Shown here: in pieces, positions 25,330-36,453 of the stretch | Numbering within the stretch: position 1 is the first letter of the stretch | Layout: each line of letters opens with the position of its first letter | NCBI GenBank assembly: GCA_051453625.1 | Contig: JBOZIK010000001.1 | Span: forward strand, 186,717,952-186,781,951 | Source: Welwitschia mirabilis | Taxonomy: Eukaryota > Gnetophyta > Gnetopsida > Welwitschiales | DNA length: 64,000 nt | Direction: 5' to 3' | The notes under the pieces: generated by a model | What the model was told of the DNA's origin: nothing | Database searches by the model: none | The model's input: the letters and a program-made list of their open reading frames with translations, nothing else | Made by a program: the position numbers and the translations under genes

Positions 25330-26368
25330 ACTAGATTTCTATGATAATGGATAGCTGAGATAATAGATACAAAAATATGCAATATCTAATGATATTTTGT
25401 AGCATTTAAAGTAGTTTACAATACTTTTTATTTTGAACAAAACTTCCTATAAACATTGAGACTAATGCATTACATGGACACTTGTAAAAAGCCTATCGTT
25501 CACCTCATAGTCTAGATGACTATACAAACATTAAAAAAGTTAAAGCCAATAAGGATGCTAACTATAATCAATTTGATAGATAACATAAAATTATTAAGAG
25601 CTAGCATTATCCCATAGATCATCTGGACAACTAGTAGGATAACATTTATTATAATGCTTTAACTGAACTTCACCTAATATTTGTCATTTATTTTTTTCTC
25701 TTATGTAGTTATTAGGGTTATGTCCGCACCAGTTTATCTTATCTGTCTGTTTATAAATATGTCTATCAATAAGTACTAAATCTATCCTTGACTCCCCTTT
25801 ATCTTTGCTTATACTAGAAATTCTCATGACAGGAGATCGAAGGGCCAGATATTTGTGCTTGATAGTTGTAGAGAGATGTCATACTTGGTGTTAGGCTATG
25901 CTTCCTTCATCAAGATGTGGCTACTTTATAACATGGATGTTGATTCAAAATTAATATAAGTAATTCTTTTCTTTTCCCTATGCTTATTTTGTTACCTACC
26001 CCTCCTAGTTTATGTTACTTCTAATTCCATGATGGCTTCTTGAGTGATATAAGTTATGAGGGCAACATTTGTTAAGGTTGAGCATTATTAGTTTAGGTGC
26101 ATTATTTATTTTCTTTCCTAGATTAACTTTGCATAACTGTGTTTGCATTGTAATTTTCTGCATTACATACTATTGCTATTACTAAAATACATAAGTGTCT
26201 TATTTTAAAATTAATTTTCTTTCTTCTAGCCTAGGCCTTTAATGGATTACAACATTCGGCTTCACTTCCATCTATATTATTGTGTTGTGTTATGTAAAAT
26301 ATCTATTTTATTTGTAAATAACAGGATCTTTGTAAGTATAATCTTTTGGAAAAATACACATCGCAACA
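25330..26368 (+). repeat. Athila-like 5' LTR (start uncertain)
   Basis: The 3' boundary is set by the primer site, three bases after ..GCAACA at 26368. The 5' boundary is unknown; it must lie below the minus-strand protease fragment that ends near 25320. No second LTR copy is available for comparison. The short frame at 26242-26436 spans the boundary and is not a gene. Confidence 0.6.
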
Positions 26369-26371
26369 TCT

Positions 26372-26389
26372 TGATACCATTACTAGGAA
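26372..26389 (+). other. primer-binding site, tRNA-Asp type
   Basis: The 18 bases TGATACCATTACTAGGAA correspond to the Athila-type site TGGCGCCGTTGCCGGGGA. There are eight differences and all are G-to-A or C-to-T, a strong mark of methylation-driven decay. Confidence 0.75.
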
Positions 26390-27085
26390 AGACTACTTGG
26401 AGTTTGAGAGTTATAATTGCTCAGGTGAGTGTTTGATTATTAGTTTAGTTATTTGCCTAAAGTAGTGTTGTATTTTTAGTTATAGTATCATAGGTTTCTC
26501 TTTTCATAATTTATTTTTTTTTAAAAAGATAAACACAATGTTATCTACTTCATCATCTAGATGATGTATGATGACAACAGCCTCTGTGCCTTGATTTGCT
26601 TAATTTTTCACTTTCTTAAAAAATTTTAGGATTTTCTTATTATCCCTTCTATCATCTGGATAACTTAGGAGGATGATAGTCTATTTTTTGTGTTTTTGGT
26701 ATCATTATTTCATGCTTCTATTTTCTGTGTTTTTCATTTTTTGTGTTTTCTATGTTTTCTTTCATCCAAACTATCATCTTAATAATCACAAGGATGATGC
26801 ACATTGAACATTAAAACTAAGCATGCCAGGACATGATAAAATATGATAAAGAAGAAAAATATCAGAGAGAGCAGTTGTTCATAGAGGAAAACGTTTAAGG
26901 TTTTATTAACTTTAAATTTAACTCAAGTGTGCACATCAAAGGTGCACAAGTTTAAAAAATTTCTACATTTATTTCTTCCAAATTTCATATTGCAAAATAA
27001 AATTATTTACAAGATTGTTTTAATGATAGTTTAGAAGAAAAGTAATTTTTAAATACATCTAGTTCATCACAAAACCAAAAGCAAG
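26390..27085 (+). other. Athila-like leader region
   Basis: This is non-coding sequence between primer site and gag, as is usual in Athila elements. It is T-rich, with no recognised frame. Confidence 0.5.
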
Positions 27086-27089
27086 CCAT

Positions 27090-28095
27090 TTTTTCTAATC
27101 TGCCCCTTATTATTGAAATCACTACAACTACAATTATAAACCCTAATGCCAATGTTATCCTTAGAGAACTGACTGCTAATAAAAAAATGTGGAATCCAAA
27201 CCCATTTTGATTTACTATCTGATGATAATGTCGAACTTAGAAATTTAAATGTTTATCCCATTTTTAGTGGTAAACATAACTAAGATCCTTTACAATAGAT
27301 TGCTAACATTAAATAATTAGTTCTTAATTTAGGAAATGATAAGAAAAGAATAAGTAATAGAACTTATAAGATCATTTTTCTTGTTACTTTACAAGGTAAA
27401 GCTAAAATTTAGTTAAGAATGATTCCACATAAGATTCTAAAAACATGGAGTTAAGTTCAAGAAGCCTTCATTAAGAGATTCATAAGTGAAACTTCCATCA
27501 GAAAATATAAAAAACAAGTAAATAAATTCTAATAGTATCATAATGAAGATTATGCCTCTAACTATAAGAAATTTTTCATTTCTTTACACTCGAATCCAAA
27601 AGATGTTTTTTATAAAAGAATTAGTAGAATAATTTTATAGTGGACTCAACAATCAAAATAAGTAACTTTTTGATTTGCATGTGGAGGAAATTTAATGAAC
27701 CTTACTTTAGAAAATGCTTAAAGAGTATTGGAAGAGTTACTGAAAGTGAGTCAAATTTGGCCTAAACCATAAGGTAGAAAAAATCAAATAGTAGGTCAAA
27801 TAATTAAAGATCTTAAGGAGGTTAAGCAATAGAAAAAAGAAGGAAAGATTGGAAAATAACCAACTAATGTCATTAAGGATTTTATCTCAACTTTATAAAA
27901 ATATACTTAGATGATTTTAGATGTAAAGGTAGTAATAAAAAAGAGTGTGATAGTAGATCCAACTTATGATCTATGTGAAGACAACTACCATGTGATGAAA
28001 GAATGTCCTTTATTGTCAACATATAGAGAAAGAATTTATGAAGAAGTATGTGCTTTTAATCAAAGGTATTTAAATATTAAACAAAATAAAAACTA
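27090..28095 (+). pseudogene. gag: Athila-like gag pseudogene
   Basis: Frames match the Retrotrans_gag domain. NPNANVILRELTANKK lies near the start (about 27140-27190). GKAKI then LRMIPHKILKTWS lies at 27395-27455, AFIKRFISETSIRKYKKQ at about 27465-27520, and FACGGNLMNLTLENA at about 27675-27720, ending with VLEELLKVSQIWPKP (about 27727-27770). The stop-free stretch 27911-28096 carries the single zinc-knuckle remnant (LCEDNYHVMKECP), where one Cys of CX2CX4HX4C is absent, and the following CAFNQR segment typical of the lineage. Several in-frame stops. It is the structural gene of the element, inactive here. Confidence 0.86.
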
Positions 28096-28904
28096 AAGTT
28101 AAATCCAAAATCACAATAAATTTCAACTTAAGATGAATGGAAAATCCAATTTTAAAATTTTAAAACAAATCATCTTAATTATCAACCATTTAGAAAAAGA
28201 TTTGAGAATGTAAATTTCCAATCAAATAACTCAAATAATTAAGCAAGCTCATCTAACTCATAAAATCAAGGTGATCCACTTAGAAATTCCATTGATAAGT
28301 TGAGAAAAACACAAAAAAGAACAAAACCCAGCATTAAAAATGTTATGAGCATTTTGCAATAAACCAAGCTTACTAATCAATGATCATAAGGGTCACCTGT
28401 CATATAACTTCTACCTAATCCAAATGAAATTAAACAGATTATAAAATTATGATAAGAAGTGAAACTGAGAAACACCCCCTATCCATGAGCTTTAACATCT
28501 TAAAGTAATAAAAATAATAAATAAGAGATAAAGAAATTTTAGAAAATCATTCTTTCCCTTATCCTTTAAGAAATAAAAAGAAAAAATTCTTCTCATAAGA
28601 AACTTGCTACCCCTTGACTTAATAGATTAAACATAATTCCTACCTTTGATGAATATCTTAAAGCCTTAGTGCAAAATGTGAGTATTAATTTACCATGTTG
28701 GAAACTTTTGCAAGAAGACCTTAAGTATTTTAAGTTGTGGAAATATATAATTAGGAAGAAACAGAAATAAACCATTCATAGTAGAGTCTTTCTAGCCTAA
28801 TACACTAATAAATTAGTTTTATAAAAATGTTCAGAGTTTAAAGATTTGAGGGCAGCAAATGTTAGTATTACTTTGGAAAGAAATAGAAGAATAAAAAAAA
28901 TACT

Positions 28905-29224
28905 TGATTGACATTAGAACTAGTGTCAACATTATGCCCTTGCATATGTATCAGCAACTTGGATTGGTAAGTAGAATATAGCCTACAAGGATTATCTTAA
29001 AATTGATAGATGCATCTGTGAAGAAAAAATTAAGTGTGAATAAGGATTTAGTCATTCAAATTAAAGAAGAATTCTACCCCATCGACGTGGTTATAATAGA
29101 AGTTGAACATAATAGTGGTTATCCTTTACTTTTAGGTAGAGCTTTTTATGTAATAACCCATTGTATTATAGATACAAGAATAGGATTGATGACGTGTCAT
29201 TTAAAAAATAAGAAGATTTTATAA
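28905..29224 (+). pseudogene. Athila-like protease pseudogene
   Basis: It reads DIRTSVNIMPLHMYQQLGL from 28910, where the family has DLGASVNLMPxSVYQQLGL. The catalytic Asp is kept but the following Gly is Arg (GGA to AGA). After a short disrupted piece, the frame 29003-29224 is open and gives LIDASVKKKLSV, IQIKEEFYPIDVVIIEV, and PLLLGRAFYVITHCIID, matching the flap and ILGRPFLAT segments. This domain cuts the Gag-Pol polyprotein in active elements. Upstream 28100-28900 is the disrupted gag-protease spacer. Confidence 0.85.
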
Positions 29225-29624
29225 GAGTGTTTAATATAGATAAAAAAGATTTAGGTGATAGTTTGAGTGTAAAAGAAGAGATGAAGCCAACTTTATTTTT
29301 ATAGTACTATTTACTTAAAGAAAGTTAGTTAATAATTTATAAACCAACTTTATTTGATGATCAAATTAAAGTAGACAATTTGAAAGCTTTTGATAAAGAT
29401 TAACTTGATATTGACCATTTAAAAATTGATTATTTTAAACTAAAAAGTAGAAAAGATAAGTCTACTAATTGTGGAGAAGTCCAAGATCTAAGCAAAACTA
29501 AGATTTCTTATTTTGAGGGTGATCGTCCACTATTAACATCTAAACAATAGTCTAAGATAATAGTGAATTTTTCTAAAACTTTAATAGAAAATAAAAATCT
29601 GAATTAAAATCTAAATTTGAAACT

Positions 29625-30130
29625 TTACCTAGTGGACTAAAATATATATTTTTATGTAATGATTTGAATAAACCTTAGTAATTTATGAAAATATTTTTCC
29701 TCAATAAAAATCAAGCTTAATCTCTCTTTTGTAATCTAAGATAAATGTATTTTCTTGGTTCCATAAAGATTTGACAGCCATTCCAATTGTTTAACATAAA
29801 ATCTACCTTGAGGATAATGCAAAACCTATTAGGTAACCATAACATAGACTTAATCTAGCCCTTAATCAAGTTGTTAAAGATGAAATCATAAAATTAATGA
29901 ATGCTGAAACCATTTATGCCATAACTAATAGTGAGTGAGTTAGCCCTTTGATAGTGGTACCTAAGAAATATGGGAAATGGATGACATGAATTGATTTTAA
30001 AAAATTAAATGAAGTAACCAAAAAATATCATTGTTCTTTGCCTTTTTTGGATTGAATAATTAATAGAATACAAGGACATGCTTTTTATTATTTTCTTGAT
30101 GGATACAGTGGTTACAACTAGGTTTGCATA
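29625..30130 (+). pseudogene. Athila-like RT, 5' half
   Basis: The sequence reads ETLPSGLKYIFLCNDLNK (29617-29680), and then IVVPKKYGKW (about 29950), FKKLNEVTKKYHCSLPFLD (about 29995-30055), and FYYFLDGYSGYN (30085-30120). The family continues with NQIxIAPEDQEKTTFTCP. Here the match stops a few codons after GYSGYN, at a CACTA-like end at 30131, and resumes at 36454 with KTTFTSPF. Stops are present. Confidence 0.87.
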
Positions 30131-30159
30131 TGCTACAAGAAGTATACATCTTAAAAAAT

Positions 30160-30480
30160 TCCTTTAATGCTTTTAAGGTATTTATTTATAAAACATTTTA
30201 AAAACCTCATCTTAAAAGCCAACTAGCTTTCAAGGTGTTTTTAAGGCATTTTAATAAAAATGCCTTTAAAAGGCCTTTTAAGGCATTTGTCAAAAAAAAC
30301 CTTGAAAGGATTTTAAGGAATTTCTTTAAAAAATGCCTTAAAAAGCCTTTTAAGGGTTTCTTTCAAAACATGCCTCAAAATGGTTTTAAGGAATTTTCAA
30401 AAAAAATGCCTTAAAAGTTCATTGTTATAGGCCTTTTATTAAATAAACACCTTAAAAGACATTACTTGCGAAAAAAATTA
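30160..30480. repeat. CACTA-1 left subterminal repeat array
   Basis: Many direct and inverted copies of TTTTAAGGCATTT and AAATGCCTTAAAA-type words. In CACTA elements such arrays are the binding sites of the transposon-encoded regulatory protein. Confidence 0.8.
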
Positions 30481-31069
30481 TAAAATAAACTAGGATTTCA
30501 AGCAGCACTAGACCTTAAGATTAAAAAACTTGAAACAAAATCTTAGTACAACTAATGTAATTTATTAGGTACTTCACAGAAGACATGTTTTTGAAATAAA
30601 TGCTATGAGCATGCCCATAGGAAGATCTTATGTAGTTATTTAAATCATGCTAATTTATTAAAGTAAAACTTGACATGATTATAATTAAATGGGCTTAAGA
30701 TATTCATAATTAAGAATTTTCTAGATAATTAGGATTCTAAATATAGTCCCCAAAATGAGAAAGAATTAAGATATTCTAAGACATACCCATAGGAATCCAA
30801 AAAAGTAAAGCCCCAAATTCCCAAATATGTTTAGCTTTTTTTGCTAATCTTGTGGCTTGGGTTATTAGGAATCATAACCAAAATGCTTTTTCAAACCTTT
30901 AGTAATTAAAAGGTTGTGAAGATGAGCATGATTTCTTAGGAGTAGGAGTTATTTATGTTAGCTTAGGTGGTATGATCAATAGAGAGAATGCTAGTGAAAT
31001 AAAGGCAAAGTTTGCAATGTGCAAGTTGGCTTCAACTCATTTTGTATAACTGAAAGATGGTATGATCAA

Positions 31070-31967
31070 NNNNNNNNNNNNNNNNNNNNNNNNNNNNNNN
31101 NNNNNNNNNNNNNNNNNNNNNNNNNNNNNNNNNNNNNNNNNNNNNNNNNNNNNNNNNNNNNNNNNNNNNNNNNNNNNNNNNNNNNNNNNNNNNNNNNNNN
31201 NNNNNNNNNNNNNNNNNNNNNNNNNNNNNNNNNNNNNNNNNNNNNNNNNNNNNNNNNNNNNNNNNNNNNNNNNNNNNNNNNNNNNNNNNNNNNNNNNNNN
31301 NNNNNNNNNNNNNNNNNNNNNNNNNNNNNNNNNNNNNNNNNNNNNNNNNNNNNNNNNNNNNNNNNNNNNNNNNNNNNNNNNNNNNNNNNNNNNNNNNNNN
31401 NNNNNNNNNNNNNNNNNNNNNNNNNNNNNNNNNNNNNNNNNNNNNNNNNNNNNNNNNNNNNNNNNNNNNNNNNNNNNNNNNNNNNNNNNNNNNNNNNNNN
31501 NNNNNNNNNNNNNNNNNNNNNNNNNNNNNNNNNNNNNNNNNNNNNNNNNNNNNNNNNNNNNNNNNNNNNNNNNNNNNNNNNNNNNNNNNNNNNNNNNNNN
31601 NNNNNNNNNNNNNNNNNNNNNNNNNNNNNNNNNNNNNNNNNNNNNNNNNNNNNNNNNNNNNNNNNNNNNNNNNNNNNNNNNNNNNNNNNNNNNNNNNNNN
31701 NNNNNNNNNNNNNNNNNNNNNNNNNNNNNNNNNNNNNNNNNNNNNNNNNNNNNNNNNNNNNNNNNNNNNNNNNNNNNNNNNNNNNNNNNNNNNNNNNNNN
31801 NNNNNNNNNNNNNNNNNNNNNNNNNNNNNNNNNNNNNNNNNNNNNNNNNNNNNNNNNNNNNNNNNNNNNNNNNNNNNNNNNNNNNNNNNNNNNNNNNNNN
31901 NNNNNNNNNNNNNNNNNNNNNNNNNNNNNNNNNNNNNNNNNNNNNNNNNNNNNNNNNNNNNNNNNNN
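31070..31967. other. assembly gap, 898 N
   Basis: Open frames drawn through these N bases are artefacts. GGTATGATCAA occurs both about 90 bp before (near 30968) and immediately before the gap. AATGxTAGTGAAAT occurs after the first copy and directly after the gap. A tandem repeat probably spans the gap. Confidence 0.97.
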
Positions 31968-33995
31968 AATGGTAGTGAAATGGCTTTAATTTTTGAAAAC
32001 AATAAACTATTAATTATGCTTCTACAGTGTAATAAACTCAATTGAAGTCTATTACAAATTTTCACATATTTCAAAATGGTGTACTTGATATAAGTTTTTA
32101 ATATTCTAGGTGTGAATCATAGGGAACCTGTGGGTACTTTCTGCTCAGATCCTAGGCCTATTAAAACCACATATTAATTTTCATTTTAACTAAATAAAGC
32201 TAGTGACATTAGTAAGTATCATGTAATACATATTAAATCTTCCAAAACATAATGAGATATTTTTCACAAAGTTTGATTTTTTAGAGAGGATCCAAACCTT
32301 GTTTAGCTATTTAATTCATACACAATGTCTAATCATCCTTGTTGTATTGATACTTCCATGCTTCTGTAATTTGTGAATTAACCCAATTAACCACTCCATT
32401 ATATAGCTCTATGCATTATGATTGGAGGTATTAAACCAATAAAGATATAAGCATTACAAATGTTGTTAAGAAAACTAAAGGTAATAAAGATCAAATAAAC
32501 CACCTTTCATCAATTTCATAGTTCTTCTACTAGCTTCTTTTACTATGAAAGCACTTGTACAAGATCTTGATAGAGTTGAAATATTATAGATCCTAAAAGC
32601 ATATGACATAGTAAAATGCCTAATTACAGGGAAGTAAGAAGTGGCATAATGTTCTACCATCAAACAAAACTAAATATTTTCTCGAAGTTCTGATTGTAAT
32701 GGATCCAATAATGTTACAGTAGATGGACTCCTTCAATGTGTTATTTTTATATCACTTAAGAACTAAGATAGATGTCTTAATGCTAGCTCCTTTTCCTAAT
32801 CTTATCTTTTTTTGTCATTAAGGGTTACTTCCTTTGGTACATATTATTTCCTTTGAACCACACAACATTTAATGAAAAAAATGAGAAGGAAGATTACAAA
32901 GGGAGTGATATAGAAGCTATGAAGATGCATTTCAAAATCCTAAAGAAATGCATCTTGAAATTAATCCCCCAAAATTGATGCAATAATCCTTTTCAAATAT
33001 CAGGGAAATATTTCTCATATTATCACTATCATAATCAAAGACTCTTCAAATTTGGACCTTACAACTTTCACTAATGGGAACCAGCACTTTATTTTTGCAT
33101 TATTGAGGATCATTGTTATCAAGCTTATTACTTGTATGATTAATATTACTAGGTTCTAGGATTTATCAAATAAATTAACATAATGGGGCCAAACTACAAA
33201 ACCAACTTTGATTTTAAAACTACCAAATACAACCAATGTTATAAATTCAAGGATTTTCCTATCCATGTTTGTGCTGAGTTTGTTGAATTTGTCTACTGAA
33301 TCTAACTTCGATAAGAAAAACAAGTTAAATATGTAATGTAAGTTTAATAATAATGCTAAGAAAAAACACAAAGACTTACGTAGTTTCTATAAAATCAAAT
33401 TTTACTAGTTTCACAAGAATGCAATGAATCTACAAACTAGTTCTAAATGTTAATACCATGAAATTGTTATTTAAGACTTAGCAAAAGAATTTTTCAACCT
33501 AATATGATTAGAATAGAATAACATTTAAAAAAACCTACATACAAGTGTTCAACACATTAAATAACATGTTTTGTAGGCCTCTAACACATGACTTAGTTCA
33601 TTTAACTTTATTTCATTTGATATGAAATAATTTTGGACTCAGATGTGTAAATTTCTGGTTAAATGCTTAGTATCTTATCTTAATTAAAAAGCATGTATTT
33701 CTTCCATTAAAAGGCATTTTTAAACATTTGACAGAGTTATGATTTTAATTTCTTTTAACTAGCATATACATTAAGGTATGTGCCTTCAGGCTTTTAAAAA
33801 TGAGATATCCATTGGTTACGCTTGTTTTTACAATGATATATATGCATGGATTATGGTACTATCTTGTGAAAACTATAAACTTTTCTTTTATTAGAAAGCA
33901 TGTAGAAAAAAGACCACTAGTTTGCTTATCCATGATAGCTGATTATTAATAGGAACATTTGGATCTGATATAAACTATTATTCCAAGACATTAGC
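31968..33995. other. CACTA-1 interior, unassigned
   Basis: No domain was recognised. The minus-strand frames 32475-32663 and 33156-33371 are open, but they look like nothing I know. Confidence 0.45.
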
Positions 33996-34000
33996 AAATC

Positions 34001-34160
34001 CTAATTTATAAAAATAGCTGAGATAATGTTCAACTTGTCAAAATCTATATCTTTGTTATTGTTATCTAATAATGAATCAAAATTTTCTTTCTCTAATGAT
34101 TTTTGAATTTCATCAAGATTTCCCCATATAGCTTGTACTTCAAGATCTATTAATTCCTAA
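34001..34160 (-). pseudogene. open coiled-coil-like fragment in CACTA-1
   Basis: The minus frame ends in a stop at 34001-34003 and reads ELIDLEVQAIWGNLDEIQKS followed by LEKENFDSLLDNNN and DFDKLNIISAIF. Its acidic, heptad-like composition and clean 50-codon frame stand out from the surrounding decay. With 34620-34785 it may form the exons of the element's own gene (a TNPA-like DNA-binding protein would be expected) or of a captured gene. I recognise no family. Confidence 0.35.
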
Positions 34161-34619
34161 TAAAAAGGTGTTTTATTTAAATCTTTCTCATGTGTAAAAA
34201 AATTATCATAAATTGATAACTATTTATACTAATGCAAGATAAAATAGTTAAGTGTTCCAAGATACCATTGAATTTAAAGGAAACAATTTTCCATGGTGAG
34301 AAATCATAGCTTGAGGAACATCATTATGAAATTTACATTATTCCTAATAGATAGACATGTGTCTAGGTTCTCAAAGAATTAGCAAAAATCCAAAATGTGA
34401 AAAATACATGAATGGTCTTAGACTCTTAAGCGAAATGCATCAAAATACATTATACTTTTCCCCAAAATACAATGTAGAAATTTGATAAATCAAACTAAAA
34501 TAAAACATAGAAATTTAAAAAATTAAGATGGCTTGACTATAAACTAAAGTTATATTGCTTGGAATGAAGATGATACTTTAACTTTTATGACAATACATTA
34601 GGTGGTTAGAGGAAAAAAG

Positions 34620-34785
34620 CATACACTTCAAGATGTTGGCCTTGTCTGGGTTCTAAGTTTTTGACAATGAGATCAATTTCATTACACATGCATCTCTAGA
34701 CATTCTTGATGTCAGCTATGAACCTTTGGTCATCTACTTTTTGTGATAGAAAAGCCTCAATTAGAGAGGCTATTATAGGAAGGCC
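34620..34785 (-). pseudogene. second coding-like fragment in CACTA-1
   Basis: The minus frame reads PIIASLIEAFLSQKVDDQRF then IADIKNV, one stop, and RCMCNEIDLIVKNLEPRQGQ. It has helical, amphipathic composition and lies on the same strand, upstream of 34001-34160. The unusually GC-rich stretch at 35940-36150 could be the 5' exon or leader of the same transcription unit. Function unknown. Confidence 0.33.
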
Positions 34786-34789
34786 TTAA

Positions 34790-36215
34790 TTATAGAGGCT
34801 TTGAATCAATCTAAAACAATTATTTTTATGTTATGTTATTTTATTGGGTTTGCAACCCATAGCATTCTGTTGTTTTATTTTATAATAGATCTTCATTCAA
34901 TTTTCTCAAAGTAATCATATGGACTTCAATCAAATGTAAAAAGCATGGCAAGAAATACTACCACCTTGAAGTTTTCAAAAAAATATATATATTAATAGGT
35001 GGGAAGTCAGTACATTTTTTCAAAGAACTATAAGGATGTTGTAGTCTGCAAAGTTAACAACCACTTGTAAGAGGAAATGCAAAAAACAAGTGCATATCAA
35101 AGCATCACTATGGAGGTAGGGGCTTCTTGCAGCATTTCTTGTAGTTAAATTAAAAGACAAAATAGAAGAATTTAAGGTACCTTCTTCAAGATCTGAAGAG
35201 GTAAAATCAAATAATCTCCTTTACTTGTGAAAGGGATTTAATATTGCATATAAAAAACATATGTCATGAATTTTCCAATAGGAAAGTATTCATGAAAAAT
35301 ATCAAAGGAGAGATGACTTGTTTAATGCTAATTTCCAAAGAGGATATTTAAAAATAACATTTATTTATGCAATTTTAAATGTATAGCACTTTAAAAGTAG
35401 TAGCTATCAAAAAAGAGCTCTAAAATAGTAAGACAGAGATAGTTAGTCATATCTAGAGAGAGAATTAAAATGTATCTCTTTTCAAAATTCAAATAAAACA
35501 AAATTAGTAACTATTAAAGCCATCTAATTCTAATTCAAAATGATTTCAATCTAAGGGATCGTTAAAATAATAAAAAGACTTAGGTTCATGAAATAAGGAC
35601 TAGTAATTCACTACAAGAATGTTGTAAAGAAAGTAACCTGGTAATCAAATTTAGTTCATCAATTTCCCAACTATGAAAATTCCATTTCATAGATTCAAAA
35701 TCACTCTAAAGTGAGATTCCATTGCGGTCTTTCAAAATGGCTACTAAACAAAAGAATTAAAATATCGTAAGTGAAAATAAAAGCCATCTAAATTCTTCCA
35801 TCCTTGCTTACTTGAAACAAATAAAATCTAGAAAATAATTTGCTTCTAATAATTGAACACTATAGAATATAAAGGCACTAATAATAAAAAATAACATAAG
35901 TCATTCTCATATAGTTGTTAAATTAGTAGCTACTTATTAAACACATTGAGGGGTCTCTTGAAATGTAGCGATGGCCATTCTATTGCGACCACTTAGAGAG
36001 CCAATTCTTGATGCAAGAGAGATAAATGTAGAAGCTCCATAAAAGAAGGGTGTTATGGAAATACGCAAATGAGTTTTTTTGGCAATGCATGATTGCATTT
36101 TTTAGGCAACGCATGAAGTGAAGGGCAGGCATTAGGGCTGGAAGCACAAAGATGAAATGAAAAGCACAAATATGAAATGTAAAGTATGAATATCAATTTT
36201 TTTTCCTATAATGTC
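34790..36215. other. CACTA-1 interior, right part
   Basis: No domain was recognised. At 35940-36150 the base composition is less AT-rich than around it and includes CG dinucleotides, as might be seen at a promoter-proximal exon. Confidence 0.4.
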
Positions 36216-36453
36216 ATCTTTTAAGGCATATATGAAAGTCAATTCCTTAAAAAGTTTTTTAATGGAATTATAAACTTTGACTTTATAAGGCATGTATTTT
36301 AATAAATGCCTTAAAAGGAACTATGGAAATTTTTGAGGCATTTGAGCAAACAAATGCCTTAAAAAATTTTTTCCGTAAATGCACTTAAGGCTTTTTTAAA
36401 ATAAATGTATTAAAAAGCTCCATATTTAAGATGTTTATTAAGCTTACATTTCT
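36216..36453. repeat. CACTA-1 right subterminal array and terminus
   Basis: Repeated TTTTAAGGCATAT, AAATGCCTTAAAA and related words, ending in AAGCTTACATTTCT, a decayed inverted copy of the CACTA-2 left terminus. The final CTTGTAGTG expected of a full terminus is missing or lost at the junction. Confidence 0.72.

Larger units (their letters stand above)
30131..36453. mobile_element. CACTA-type transposon 1, inserted in the Gypsy RT
   Basis: The left end is TGCTACAAGAAGTATACA at 30131, against CACTACAAGAAATACAAG at the left end of CACTA-2. The right end is AAGCTTACATTTCT at 36440-36453, matching the reverse complement of that terminus but lacking the last bases. Both ends have dense AAGGCATTT/AAATGCCTT subterminal words. 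Flanks are the two halves of one RT domain, with about seven codons missing at the junction. No TNP2 domain was found, so it is probably non-autonomous. It contains an 898-N gap (31070-31967). Confidence 0.75.

Noticed and set aside
26242-26436. 64-codon plus-strand ORF
   Set aside because: It spans the LTR end and the primer-binding site, so it is chance.
31019-32074. Long open frames on both strands (300+ codons)
   Set aside because: They consist almost entirely of N bases in the gap; the same applies to 52281-53006, 40750-41043 and 8996-9355.
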